Assembly: GCA_964346275.1 (NCBI GenBank)
Contig: CAYFUR010000004.1
Coordinates: forward strand, 11,938 to 75,937
DNA from: CAYFUR01 sp964346275
Lineage (GTDB): Bacteria > Sumerlaeota > Sumerlaeia > SLMS01
Direction of reading: 5' to 3'
DNA: 64,000 bases
A model generated the notes under the pieces. It was given only the letters and a program-made list of their open reading frames with translations, ran no database searches and was not told where the DNA came from. Below, one piece after another: positions 18,540 through 27,395 of the stretch (within the stretch, counting starts at the first letter, position 1; each line of letters opens with the position of its first letter). Position numbers and translations under genes: made by a program.

Positions 18540-18804
18540 GGGAGGAGCCCTCCGAATAGGGTTCGGTCATTAAAGCCAAGTTTCTTTCATCATTCGGGAA
18601 GTGTCGGGCAAGGAAAGTCAAGAGCGCAATGACAGGATTCCGGGAAACCCTGACAGCGAGATCAGCAGAGACCGGCAAGTCCTCGGGAGAAGGCGGGGAA
18701 GGGAGAAACTCTTTCCAAAGAGTTATCAGGCTTGCGGAACAGAAAAAAAAGTCCAGAATACTTGTTACATTTGAAACTCTGTAAAGGGGAAGGGATCGCC
18801 CACC

Positions 18805-19740
18805 ATGATTGAGATCCACGGAGTCACCAAGGTCTACAAAGACCTCACAGCGGTCGATAACCTGAGCCTCTCCATCGCGGAAGGCGAAATCTTCGGCTTT
18901 ATCGGCCCCAACGGCGCCGGCAAAACCACGACGATCAAGATTCTCGCGACGCTGCTCAAGCCAACCCAGGGCTATGCCATGGTCGGTGGATACAACGTGC
19001 TGACCCAGGCCGATGACGTGAAGCGCGTCATGGGCTATATGCCCGATAGTTTTGGCGTCTACGACGACATGAAAGTGTGGGAGTATCTCGATTTTTTTGC
19101 CGCCGCCTATAAGATTGAGAAGTCGCGCCGCACCCAAATCATCGACGATGTGCTGGCGCTGACCGATCTCGGCCACAAAAAAGACGACATGGTGGACGCA
19201 CTTTCCCGGGGCATGAAGCAGCGCCTCTGCCTCGCGAAGACGCTCGTCCACGATCCGAAAGTGCTGCTCCTCGACGAGCCCGCCTCGGGCCTCGACCCGC
19301 GGGCCCGCATCGAGCTGCGCGAGCTGCTCAAGGAACTGCGCAACATGGGCAAAACGATCCTGATCAGCTCGCATATTCTCACCGAGCTGGCGGACTTTGT
19401 CACCACCATCGGCATCATCGAGCAGGGCAAGCTCCTCTATGCGGGGCCCGTTCGCGAAATCACCGAGAAACTCCGCGGCGGCCTCGTGGTGGAAGTCAAA
19501 GTGCGGGAAGGATTCGAGCAGAAGGCGGAAGAGGTCTTCCTCAATCACGAGACCGTGGAGAAAGTCGAGCGCGAGGGCAAGCTGGTGACGATCAATCTGC
19601 CCATCAATCTCGAAGAAGAAGCGGATGCCTTCGTGACCGATATCCTGGTGGAGAACGGGATCAAGTTCAACTCGGTGCGCGAGGTGGAAATCGACCTGGA
19701 AGACGTCTTTATGCAGGTGACCAAGGGGCTCGTTCAGTAA
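18805..19740 (+). CDS. ABC transporter ATP-binding protein (ABC-2 type)
   Basis: Nucleotide-binding subunit (311 aa) of an exporter. Walker A GPNGAGKTT is near residue 36; the signature is LSRGMKQRLCLAKTL; Walker B is VLLLDEPASGLDPRAR and the switch His is in LISSHILTEL. The C-terminal extension (about residues 225-311) is the regulatory domain of the CcmA/NatA-like ABC-2 class. No permease gene is adjacent: the next gene downstream is convergent. The permease must be elsewhere. It is preceded by a 265 bp divergent region without a clear promoter. Confidence 0.92.
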   Translation: MIEIHGVTKVYKDLTAVDNLSLSIAEGEIFGFIGPNGAGKTTTIKILATLLKPTQGYAMVGGYNVLTQADDVKRVMGYMPDSFGVYDDMKVWEYLDFFAAAYKIEKSRRTQIIDDVLALTDLGHKKDDMVDALSRGMKQRLCLAKTLVHDPKVLLLDEPASGLDPRARIELRELLKELRNMGKTILISSHILTELADFVTTIGIIEQGKLLYAGPVREITEKLRGGLVVEVKVREGFEQKAEEVFLNHETVEKVEREGKLVTINLPINLEEEADAFVTDILVENGIKFNSVREVEIDLEDVFMQVTKGLVQ

Positions 19741-19840
19741 GACTTTTCGAAAAACCTCCTTCGAAAAAAGCCCGTGTTTGAAGGGTCGAAAAAGCAAAGC
19801 AAGATCCGAAATGCCAAAAGGTTATCGTATATCAACAGAA

Positions 19841-19868
19841 AAACGGGCCGGGTTGCCCCGGCCCGTTT
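19841..19868 (-). terminator. Rho-independent terminator between ABC ATPase and amidase genes
   Basis: A perfect 12 bp stem (19841-19852 with 19857-19868) closes a TTGC loop. On the minus strand it is followed by five Us, so it best terminates the leftward amidase gene ending at 19894; on the plus strand the tail is only three Us. It may work both ways between convergent genes. Confidence 0.85.
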
Positions 19869-19893
19869 CATGGAATACCCTGAGATTTCTGAA

Positions 19894-21789
19894 TTACGGA
19901 AGCGGCCGCCGGGCAAAGGCGAAGGCCTCCGACCAGGTCTTGCTATAAAGGGGATCAGCAGGATCCAGGCTGTTGATCTGGACATAGGGGGGCGACGCGT
20001 GGATGAACCGGTTGCCGCCCAGGGAAATCCCCGTGTGGCCGACGCGTCCCGATTCGAAGGCGAAAAAGAGCAAATCGCCCGGCTGGAGCCCTTCGCGATG
20101 CCAGGGCGTGGCGACCAGTTCACCCACCAGGATCTGCTGGCGCGCGTCGCGCGGGAGCACGAGCCCCGCCGCGGCATAGCTGATTCCCGTAAGCCCCGAG
20201 CAGTCCAGGCCGTGGGACGTCCGCCCGCCAAAGAGGTAGGGTGCCTCCAGAAGCTCCGCCGCCGCCAGGGCTGCTTCCCGCCCGGCCGAATTCCCGAGGA
20301 AGCGCAGAATGTCACGCGGAACGTCCGCTTCCTCGCGCCGGTCCGTTGCGCGGACGCCCTGGGGCAAACGAAGCGTCACCGTGGTTGCATTTCCGTTGGT
20401 TTTCACCGGCAGGGAGCTGCCGACCGGCATGAGAAAATCATCAATATGGATATCGGTGGTGAGAATGGCCTGCGGGGCACTGCGCCATTCCTCGAATTCC
20501 TGCTCCGAGAAGCGGCGAATCGCTTCGCGCCGCACCCATCCGATATATCCATCGGCGCCATGGACGAGGTAGTAGGTTTCCTCGTCGTTTTTATCGAGCA
20601 GCCAGACCGTGTCGCCGAGCACGAGCTGGGTCTGCACGGAGGCCCCTTCTTCCGGATCCCCCCACGTCAACGCCATGGGGATTTGAACTACGCCATGGAT
20701 CTTTTCACCGAGATCATCGGAAGGAAGGACACGAAGATCAGCCCCGGCCAGATTGACTCCCGCGGCTTTTAAAAGATCCTCAACCGCCCTAGCGGTGACC
20801 TCGTGATTCACTGCACCGCTCAGATGCAAACCATCCTCTGTGTCCTCGACGCGGGCATCGAGATAGAAGAAGGTGGAGTCGTTGAGAACGGTCTTCTTGT
20901 AGAGTTCAACCAGATGATTCGCCTGCTCGGCGGTTTCCGGTGCTGCCGGGAAAGGCCAGAGCTGCTTTGCGTAGCGCTCGATTTCCGAAGGGCGTTCGGC
21001 TGATTCAACTTCCGGGGCGCCGGGGAAGAGTTCTTTCCGTTTAGCCTCCAATTCCTCGCGATGCTGGCTCCACATCTTGACGACCGCTTGATAGACAGCC
21101 TCGGCTTCCACGGTGTGGCGCGTCCCCTCGGCGACCCATGCATCGAATTCCGGATTACTGAGAAAGCCGAACTCGATGACCGCGGAAGGAATGTCGCTAT
21201 CCATGACCAGGGGATGCTCGAAGATATAGTGCCCGAAATCCTCGGTCCAATGGACGTGCTTTTTCGCCTCTTTCTTCAAGATGTCGGCAAAGGCTGTCTC
21301 GAGCGGCTGTTTGTTGCCGTTGCTGTCCGTCGGCCAGATGAGAATCACCACGCCATCGGCGGTTTCCCGGGCCGCGGAGTTGTGATGAAGAGAAAGGAAG
21401 AGATGGGAGGTTGATTGCTCGGCCATGTCGACGCGGCTGCCCAGCTCTTCCGCCCGGCCCGTGTTGCCCAGGGTCACCTTGCGGTCGTCCCGCCGGGTGA
21501 GGATCACCTCGGCTCCCGCGTCTTTCAGGAAGTGATAGAGCGTCAGCGCCACCCGGATATTCAAATCGCCTTCGACAACGCGGCTGTTCGTGCCGCGGGC
21601 GCTGCCGGCATAGCCGGGCTGGGTGGAGGAACCTCCGTGGCCGGGATCCAGCGTAATAATCAGCCCGTTCAGCGGCTCGCCCTCGGGTTTGAAGGGAGGC
21701 TCGAATTCAACATCGATGGGCTGGGCTTGGACAAAAGAGGCCGCCAGTATCAGCCCGAAGGTAAAGCTCAGGAGTTGTTTCCAATTCAT
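19894..21789 (-). CDS. Secreted amidase_3 - SH3 - NlpC/P60 peptidoglycan hydrolase
   Basis: Predicted two-headed peptidoglycan hydrolase (631 aa). The signal peptide MNWKQLLSFTFGLILAASFVQA is likely cleaved before QP. The amidase_3 domain (about 42-240) has zinc ligands His51 (DPGHGG), Glu73 (VVEGD), His135 (LSLHHNS) and a catalytic Glu in VIEFGFLSN; it would cleave MurNAc-L-Ala bonds. A middle region contains an SH3-like segment (TVWLLDKNDEETYYLV). The C-terminal NlpC/P60 domain (about 516-631) has Cys530 (GLDCSGLTG) and His585 (GHTGISL), and would cleave D-Glu-diamino acid bonds. The ATG overlaps the stop of the SGNH gene (ATGA). Last gene of a leftward five-gene chain. Confidence 0.9.
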   Translation of the reverse strand: MNWKQLLSFTFGLILAASFVQAQPIDVEFEPPFKPEGEPLNGLIITLDPGHGGSSTQPGYAGSARGTNSRVVEGDLNIRVALTLYHFLKDAGAEVILTRRDDRKVTLGNTGRAEELGSRVDMAEQSTSHLFLSLHHNSAARETADGVVILIWPTDSNGNKQPLETAFADILKKEAKKHVHWTEDFGHYIFEHPLVMDSDIPSAVIEFGFLSNPEFDAWVAEGTRHTVEAEAVYQAVVKMWSQHREELEAKRKELFPGAPEVESAERPSEIERYAKQLWPFPAAPETAEQANHLVELYKKTVLNDSTFFYLDARVEDTEDGLHLSGAVNHEVTARAVEDLLKAAGVNLAGADLRVLPSDDLGEKIHGVVQIPMALTWGDPEEGASVQTQLVLGDTVWLLDKNDEETYYLVHGADGYIGWVRREAIRRFSEQEFEEWRSAPQAILTTDIHIDDFLMPVGSSLPVKTNGNATTVTLRLPQGVRATDRREEADVPRDILRFLGNSAGREAALAAAELLEAPYLFGGRTSHGLDCSGLTGISYAAAGLVLPRDARQQILVGELVATPWHREGLQPGDLLFFAFESGRVGHTGISLGGNRFIHASPPYVQINSLDPADPLYSKTWSEAFAFARRPLP

Positions 21790-22595
21790 TCCTTCTTCGA
21801 TTCCTTCCCGCTTTGTTTCGTTGTTTCGTTTGGTTCGTTCTTTTTCTGCCACAAAAGCACCTCCCGCAGCCCCAGCACGGGCGCCAGCTCGCGATAGAAG
21901 CGCGCATGCCCCGCCCCGTTGGGGTGCAGCCGGTTGTACATGTGTCGGGCGACTTCTTCCGCGCTCAAATCTTCCGGCCAGGAGCTGTAATGATCCACAA
22001 TGGCGACGTTCTCCCGGCGGGCGGTCTTGCGGATGGCCTCGACGATCGCCGCGAGTTCCGGAGATTTCTCCCACCCCGGCGATTCCGCCGACTCGTTGTA
22101 GAAAGGCACCGGCGTGCGAACCAGGAGAGACGCCGGGCCGAATTCCCGGATGCGGCGGATCATTTCGGACAGTCGCTGCTCGATTTGTTTCGGGGACGCT
22201 CCCGCATTCACGTCGTTCGTTCCGAAACTGATAATGACCAAGTCGGGATCGAAAGCGAGGACGTCGCGGTCCAGCCGGTCGAGTCCATCCGCGAATGTGT
22301 GTCCGGAGACGCCCGCGTTGATGACCCGGTGGCGTCCAACGCTTCCGCTTTCGAACAAGCCGGCGCTGAGAAGCCCCACCCAGTTGAGCGAGCCCTCGCT
22401 GGTCCAGTTGACCTCCGTGTTGGAGTCGCCAAGGCAGACGACGGTAAAGCGCGACGATCCGTCGCGCAGTTTTGAGTGGAAATAAGTCAGGCTGGCAGGC
22501 TCACCCGCTGGCTTTTCTCCTCGAGTGGGAGTGGCACAAGCCATGACAAGCAGGGGAAGGAGAACCAGCAGGGGTTTCATCAAAGAAAGTCTCAT
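21786..22595 (-). CDS. SGNH/GDSL hydrolase lipoprotein
   Basis: Exported esterase-fold protein (269 aa) with a lipoprotein signal: MKPLLVLLPLLVMAC, where the Cys would be lipidated. SGNH blocks are CLGDSNTEVNW (block I, catalytic Ser), ISFGTNDVNAG (block III, Asn) and the catalytic dyad LHPNGAGH (block V). The substrate is probably an acyl or acetyl ester in the envelope. The Lys/Glu-rich C-terminus (KQSGKESKKE) overlaps the start of the amidase gene. ATG 22595 follows the rhodanese stop by 1 nt; ATG 22580 is an alternative. Its position next to a peptidoglycan hydrolase suggests a role in wall maturation, but that is inference. Confidence 0.85.
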   Translation of the reverse strand: MRLSLMKPLLVLLPLLVMACATPTRGEKPAGEPASLTYFHSKLRDGSSRFTVVCLGDSNTEVNWTSEGSLNWVGLLSAGLFESGSVGRHRVINAGVSGHTFADGLDRLDRDVLAFDPDLVIISFGTNDVNAGASPKQIEQRLSEMIRRIREFGPASLLVRTPVPFYNESAESPGWEKSPELAAIVEAIRKTARRENVAIVDHYSSWPEDLSAEEVARHMYNRLHPNGAGHARFYRELAPVLGLREVLLWQKKNEPNETTKQSGKESKKE

Positions 22596-22596
22596 A

Positions 22597-22968
22597 TCAA
22601 GGTTCTGTCTCGACTCCCTCTTCTTTGAAAGAGCGCCAGCCGCCGTCGACGGAATAGACATTCTTGTAACCCATCTTCTGAAGGTTCTCCGCCGCCAGCG
22701 CCGAGCGGTATCCACCGCCGCAGTAGAGATAGAGCGGCTGGTCATGATCGGGATGAAGCTTCTCGATATCGCGTTCGATGATTCCCTTGCCTATGTGCTC
22801 GGCCCCCTTCACGTGGCCCGCGGCGTATTCGCTTTCCTCGCGCACATCGATCAGGGCGGCGTTCGGGTCTTTCTTCATCGCCTCCAGAGTCCCAGGCACA
22901 TCGGTTTCCTTGATCCGCGCCTTGGCGTCGTCCACGACCTTCAGAAATCCTGGTGAATGCTTTTTCAT
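22597..22968 (-). CDS. Single-domain rhodanese, cytosolic
   Basis: Sulfur-carrier or sulfurtransferase domain protein (123 aa). The core has ALIDVREESEYAAGHVKGA and the active loop YCGGGYRSALAAENL with the persulfide-forming Cys, then GYKNVYSVDGGW. There is no signal peptide. ATG 22968 is preceded by GAGGAACT; the frame extends further 5' but would overlap nadD. It sits between nadD and the SGNH lipoprotein in a leftward chain. Confidence 0.88.
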   Translation of the reverse strand: MKKHSPGFLKVVDDAKARIKETDVPGTLEAMKKDPNAALIDVREESEYAAGHVKGAEHIGKGIIERDIEKLHPDHDQPLYLYCGGGYRSALAAENLQKMGYKNVYSVDGGWRSFKEEGVETEP

Positions 22969-22972
22969 CGAT

Positions 22973-23554
22973 TCAGTTCCTCTCTGAGTTGCGGTAAAGT
23001 TGCTGGGCTCCAATATAATCCCGCACGGACTTGCTCAGAAATAATTCCACGGAATCGCCGCTGGAGAGGGCCTCGCGAACTTCGGTGCTGCTGATCGGAG
23101 GCAGAGCCCCGGGGCGCTGGTCGAAGCGCTCTCCGGGCAGCGGGCGGGGGATTTCCAGCAGTGGAGCCAGTTCCATCACGCGGTCCGCCCTCTTCCATTT
23201 CGGCAAGTCCTTGGCCACATCGGAACCGGCGAGCAATCGGAAAGAAGCGCCGGGATTCTCGCGGTGCAAGATTTCCAGGGTTTCCACCATGTAGCTGGTA
23301 CCCTGGCGCCGGCCCTCGATGTCGCTGATAATGACATCTCCTCCGAGACGGCGCACCGCCAGGCGGCACATTTCCATGCGGTGCTCGAAACTGGCGTCGC
23401 TTTTTTTCCCGAAGGGGTGGCGGCCAACGGGAATCACCATCACGCGGTCCACCGCGCCGGATTCCAGCGCCCAGAGACAGGCCAGCACATGGCCCAGGTG
23501 GGGCGGATCGAAGGTGCCGCCGAAGACGCCGTAGCAAAGCTTCTCGTCCCCCAC
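22973..23554 (-). CDS. nadD: Nicotinate-nucleotide adenylyltransferase
   Basis: Adenylates nicotinate mononucleotide in NAD synthesis. The 193 aa contain the nucleotidyltransferase motif GVFGGTFDPPHLGH and the C-terminal ISSTEVREALSSG. The start is a GTG at 23554, only 2 nt after the stop of the DUF1844 gene, and no ATG fits upstream of the GGTFDPPH strand. nadB, another NAD biosynthetic gene, lies about 27 kb away in this window. The chain DUF1844-nadD-rhodanese is leftward and closely packed. Confidence 0.93.
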   Translation of the reverse strand: MGDEKLCYGVFGGTFDPPHLGHVLACLWALESGAVDRVMVIPVGRHPFGKKSDASFEHRMEMCRLAVRRLGGDVIISDIEGRRQGTSYMVETLEILHRENPGASFRLLAGSDVAKDLPKWKRADRVMELAPLLEIPRPLPGERFDQRPGALPPISSTEVREALSSGDSVELFLSKSVRDYIGAQQLYRNSERN

Positions 23555-23556
23555 GT

Positions 23557-23808
23557 CTATACCGCCTCGATGGAGCGCCGGATGGAATCGATCATCTCAT
23601 CCAGCAGTTTCTCTTCGTTCTCTTCCAGGTTGCCGGTGGTTTTCTCCCTCAGGATTTCCAGGAGAGAAAGCTCGTATCGCGCAGCGTCCCGGTTGACCGG
23701 GTTGGGATGCCCCGTCATGGGATTCGGCATTGCCCCCAGGCTGAGCATGGCCTGGATATGATGGAGATTGGCGATGACGATAAGACTTGGCTCGGGACGA
23801 TTTTCCAT
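23557..23808 (-). CDS. DUF1844 family small protein
   Basis: 83 aa helical cytosolic protein. The pattern LIVIANLHHIQAMLSLG, a Pro/Asn-rich turn (AMPNPMTGHPNPVNRD) and a final helix ending LLDEMIDSIRRS match DUF1844, whose function is unknown. Its stop codon lies inside a copy of the repeated octamer (23555-23562). First gene of the leftward chain; 39 bp separates it from the divergent YfhO gene. Confidence 0.82.
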   Translation of the reverse strand: MENRPEPSLIVIANLHHIQAMLSLGAMPNPMTGHPNPVNRDAARYELSLLEILREKTTGNLEENEEKLLDEMIDSIRRSIEAV

Positions 23809-23847
23809 GACTCAATGCCTTTCAGAATTTCCACTCAGCGAGGGGCC

Positions 23848-26289
23848 ATGAAGGTTAAGCACCCGGAGCCGGGATCCGTCAAACAGGTGTTTTTATTTCT
23901 CGCGGCCATCGCCGTGGCGCTGGTTCTGTTTCACGGGCCGCTTGTCTGGCTGGGGCAGGTTCTCTGCGGCGGCGACCTGGTCAACCAGTTCTATCCCATG
24001 CGCAAGGGCCAGCTCGAACGCGGCTGGTTCACTGGCTGGCAGCCGGAGACATTCTCCGGCCGGCCGTTCACCGGCGAGCCCCAGTCCGGCGCCTTCTATC
24101 CGCCGAATTGGCTTCACCTCGTCTTCCCCTCGATCCCGAAAACGGAAACCGCGCTGGTGATGCTCCACCTGGTGGCGGGCGCGCTAGGTTTCTTTCTTTT
24201 TCTGCGGCGCAGGTTCTCCGGCGCAGCGGCCGCGCTGGCGGCGCTTTTGTGGGCGTTTGGCGGCTACCAGATTCTTCGCTTCACAAACGGCGTCAACATA
24301 TTCAACTTGGCGATGGCCTGGATTCCATGGATGTGGTGGGCCGCCGAGATGCAACAGGCCCGGTGGGGGCGCGGCCTCGCCTGGGCGGGATTGCTGGGCC
24401 TTCTCGGAGGCCTGCAAATCACCGCCGGGGCGGCGCAAATTGTCCAGATCACCTGGGCCGGGCTGGCTGTCTGGACGCTGGCTCGGATCATTTGGCCCGG
24501 GGAGGGAAACAACCGCCTCGCCATTGGGAGTGGCTTCCTCATCGCGGCGGTTCTGGCGCTCGGAATCAGCAGCCCGTATCTGCGATCAGTGATCCAGTTT
24601 CAGAGCGAAGCATTTCCTCGCGCCCAGGGAGATGAATGGGCTTTTCTCTCCGATGGCTCGCTGCCGCCACGGATGATCTGGACATGGATTTTTCCCCATC
24701 TCTATGCCCCGAGTCCGAATGATGAACTTCACTGGGGCTCGGCCGTCGGTTACGCGGAAACGGGAATATATCTTGGGGTCTTGCCCCTTTTCCTGGCGAT
24801 TTTCGCTCTGGCTTCATGGGGGTGGCGCGGCTTGGCTGTCCGAATGAAGGCACCCGCGGAACGGAGCGCGGACCGCTGGATGCTGACGCTGCTTTTCCTG
24901 GCCGTTACCGCGTTTCTCATTTCCTTGGGGCGTTTTGGTTTTCTCTTCAAGCCATTGACAGTTCTGGTGCCGACTTTTGATCTGTTTCGCGTTCCGGCGC
25001 GCTGGCTTCTGTGGGTCGAGCTGGGGCTGATTGTGCTCGCGGCCTGGGGCTTCGATGCGCTTTTGAAGGGACGGAAAGACCACCCGGATTCGCCGGCGCG
25101 CGGGCCGCTGATCCGCTGGAGCCTCTGTGCTGGAATCCCGCTGCTTCTGTTTGCCGTGGCCTGGATCGGGACACGGCCGCTGCTCATGGCGCTGGGCCTG
25201 GGGGATATGGCGGCCACGCGACCGGCGCCCTTTCAGGCGGCCTTTCTGAATGAGCTGCTTGGCCTGGCCCGCAAGTCGATCATGACGGGACTTGTGCTGG
25301 GCCTGGTGGGCTCGGCTCTCGCGGGTTTGATTCTATCGGGAAAATACTCCGCCAAGTCGCTCGCGGCGCTGCTGGGGCTGGTCATCACCATCGATCTACT
25401 GGTGTTCTGGCTCCCTTACACTTCGCCGATTCCGGCGGGCCGCCCACCCACACAGATCCGCAACGAGGGCAACCACCACCGTATCAGCGCCGATTATTTC
25501 GAGGACTATTTCTATCCGCCCACGCCCCTGATTGATCGGGGGCAAGAGGCGGCCGGGCGGGTCTTCTATGACAACACGCTGAACTTTTATCAAGTCGACC
25601 AATTCCAGCGGGAATTCCTGAATGAGCGGCCCATGTGGCACGGGATCAAACTCGCCCGGGGCTATCAACAAATTCATCTGGAAAGCTATATCGACGACTT
25701 TTTCTCTTCATTTGAAAAGCCGGGCAGCGCGAGGGCGGGCGACGCTCTCTTGCTGCATGGCGCCATGGAAGACCGCCGCTTTCTGGACGCGTACAACGTC
25801 AGCGCCTTTTTCGCCTACCGGAACGAGAATGTTTTTGAACAATACCGGGAGAAGGGCCTGGCGGAGTTTCAACCCCTTACGGAACAGGGCCTCTTTCAGA
25901 TCACCAATCCAGGAGCGCGAGGCTGGGCGTGGCTTTCCCCGGAGGAAGAGTTCCTCGATGCGGAGGCTGATGCGGAACTGGGCACCGTGGAATTGGAGGA
26001 GCGGGCTCCCGAGCATTGGCGCGCCACCGCGACGGTGAAACGTCCGGCCTTCTTCCACTTTTCTTCGCCGGACTTTGGCGCCTGGAAGCTGACAGCGGTG
26101 AGCGATGGCGGCCAGATTATCGAGGGCATCGACTCGCGCACGATCCGCCTGCCCCAGGGCCGTTGGACTGTTGAGCGGGTTTACGATACGGCGGGATTCC
26201 GGCGCGGATGGCTGGCGCTCTGTGCTCTTTCTCTCCTTGCGGCGGGCGCGATGATCGGGATGGGGCTCGGCCGTGTGAAAAAGGGGTGA
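23848..26289 (+). CDS. YfhO-like polytopic membrane protein
   Basis: Large integral membrane protein (813 aa) of the YfhO class, probably a GT-C type glycosyltransferase that decorates envelope glycans. About a dozen hydrophobic helices occupy residues 10-590, beginning with QVFLFLAAIAVALVLFHG. The loop GGDLVNQFYPMRKGQ, with an Asp before a long amphipathic stretch, and the segment TFSGRPFTGEPQSGAFYPPN are typical. A soluble domain lies near the C-terminus, then a last TM helix. GAGG lies before the ATG at 23848; the open frame further upstream has no homology. It diverges from the DUF1844-nadD chain at only 39 bp. Confidence 0.82.
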   Translation: MKVKHPEPGSVKQVFLFLAAIAVALVLFHGPLVWLGQVLCGGDLVNQFYPMRKGQLERGWFTGWQPETFSGRPFTGEPQSGAFYPPNWLHLVFPSIPKTETALVMLHLVAGALGFFLFLRRRFSGAAAALAALLWAFGGYQILRFTNGVNIFNLAMAWIPWMWWAAEMQQARWGRGLAWAGLLGLLGGLQITAGAAQIVQITWAGLAVWTLARIIWPGEGNNRLAIGSGFLIAAVLALGISSPYLRSVIQFQSEAFPRAQGDEWAFLSDGSLPPRMIWTWIFPHLYAPSPNDELHWGSAVGYAETGIYLGVLPLFLAIFALASWGWRGLAVRMKAPAERSADRWMLTLLFLAVTAFLISLGRFGFLFKPLTVLVPTFDLFRVPARWLLWVELGLIVLAAWGFDALLKGRKDHPDSPARGPLIRWSLCAGIPLLLFAVAWIGTRPLLMALGLGDMAATRPAPFQAAFLNELLGLARKSIMTGLVLGLVGSALAGLILSGKYSAKSLAALLGLVITIDLLVFWLPYTSPIPAGRPPTQIRNEGNHHRISADYFEDYFYPPTPLIDRGQEAAGRVFYDNTLNFYQVDQFQREFLNERPMWHGIKLARGYQQIHLESYIDDFFSSFEKPGSARAGDALLLHGAMEDRRFLDAYNVSAFFAYRNENVFEQYREKGLAEFQPLTEQGLFQITNPGARGWAWLSPEEEFLDAEADAELGTVELEERAPEHWRATATVKRPAFFHFSSPDFGAWKLTAVSDGGQIIEGIDSRTIRLPQGRWTVERVYDTAGFRRGWLALCALSLLAAGAMIGMGLGRVKKG

Positions 26290-26378
26290 AGCCTTCTCAG
26301 GGAAACTGAAACGGCTTGCTCTCTCCAGGTCATGGGCCACGGTTCATAGAATCCAAAGCGTTCAAAAAGTGAGACCCG

Positions 26379-27287
26379 ATGAAGAGACCGTTTCGAAGCT
26401 CCCTTCCATTCCTCCCGGAAAACCCCTGGGCAAGAGCACTGCTCTTTTGCCTGAGCCTGCTGATTGCCAGTCATGCCAGCGCGGAGGAGTTTTCGGTCAT
26501 GACCTACAACGTTCGCCATGGCCTTGCCGCGGACAAAGAAAACCGCTGGGAACTAAGAAAAGACGTGGTGGTGCGTTCGATCCGCAGAAAGGATCCGGAC
26601 TTCGTGGGGGGGCAGGAGTTCTATCGATTCCAGACGGAGTTTCTCGCGCGTGAATTCCCCGCCTTCGATTGGTATGGCATGCCACGGAGCAATGGACTCC
26701 CCTCTACTGGGGGAATGGACGAAACCTGCCCGGTCTTCTACCGCTCTCAGCGTTTCCTGCCGCTGTCCCTCGGGACGTTCTGGCTTTCCAAAACGCCGGA
26801 TGAATTTGGCAGCAACGCGTGGGACGCCGCGATCCCGCGCATCTGCTCCTATGGCGAGTTTTTCGACCGGGAAACGGAGCGAACCGTCTGGCTCTTCAAC
26901 ACGCATTTTGATCACAGGGGCCCGGAGGCCCGGCTTGAAAGCGCCCGGCTGATCGCTCGCCGGGCGGAAAAGCTTGCGGAGACGGGGGATGCTATTCTCA
27001 TCATCGGGGATTTCAACGCCCGGGGCGGAAAGAGCGATCCCTGGAACGCCCTCATCGAGGCGGGATTCCGGGATGCGTGGGCGGAAGCCCTCGAAACATC
27101 GGGGCCCGCCACCACATGGGGGCGCTTTCAACCACCCGAGGAGAACGATGACCGGCGCATCGACTGGATCCTCTTCAAGGGCCCCTTGAAGCCCTTGTAC
27201 GCGGAAACGGTAACCTACAACGAAGAGGGGCGGTATCCCTCGGATCATTATCCGGTTTTTGCGCGCTTTCGTTGGGCCGCTGAATGA
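26379..27287 (+). CDS. Secreted endonuclease/exonuclease/phosphatase family protein
   Basis: 302 aa with a signal peptide ending ASHASA. The DNase I-like fold is shown by MTYNVRHG (metal-binding Asn), GGQE (catalytic Glu), NTHFDHRG, IGDFNARGG, RIDWILFKG and SDHYPVF (catalytic Asp-His). Members cut DNA, phosphoinositides or other phosphodiesters; the absence of specific additional motifs leaves the substrate open. Export argues for scavenging or a phospholipid/phosphoester target. It stands alone, 89 nt after the YfhO gene and 108 nt before larE. Confidence 0.87.
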   Translation: MKRPFRSSLPFLPENPWARALLFCLSLLIASHASAEEFSVMTYNVRHGLAADKENRWELRKDVVVRSIRRKDPDFVGGQEFYRFQTEFLAREFPAFDWYGMPRSNGLPSTGGMDETCPVFYRSQRFLPLSLGTFWLSKTPDEFGSNAWDAAIPRICSYGEFFDRETERTVWLFNTHFDHRGPEARLESARLIARRAEKLAETGDAILIIGDFNARGGKSDPWNALIEAGFRDAWAEALETSGPATTWGRFQPPEENDDRRIDWILFKGPLKPLYAETVTYNEEGRYPSDHYPVFARFRWAAE

Positions 27288-27395
27288 ACGTGTCCCGGCG
27301 TTTCACCGGGGGAAAAGCCGCTTTGCGGCTGGGTTGATGGGCAAAAGCGTTCTTCTCCCTTGCCAACGGGCCGTTTTTTTGCAACCGCACTCTGC

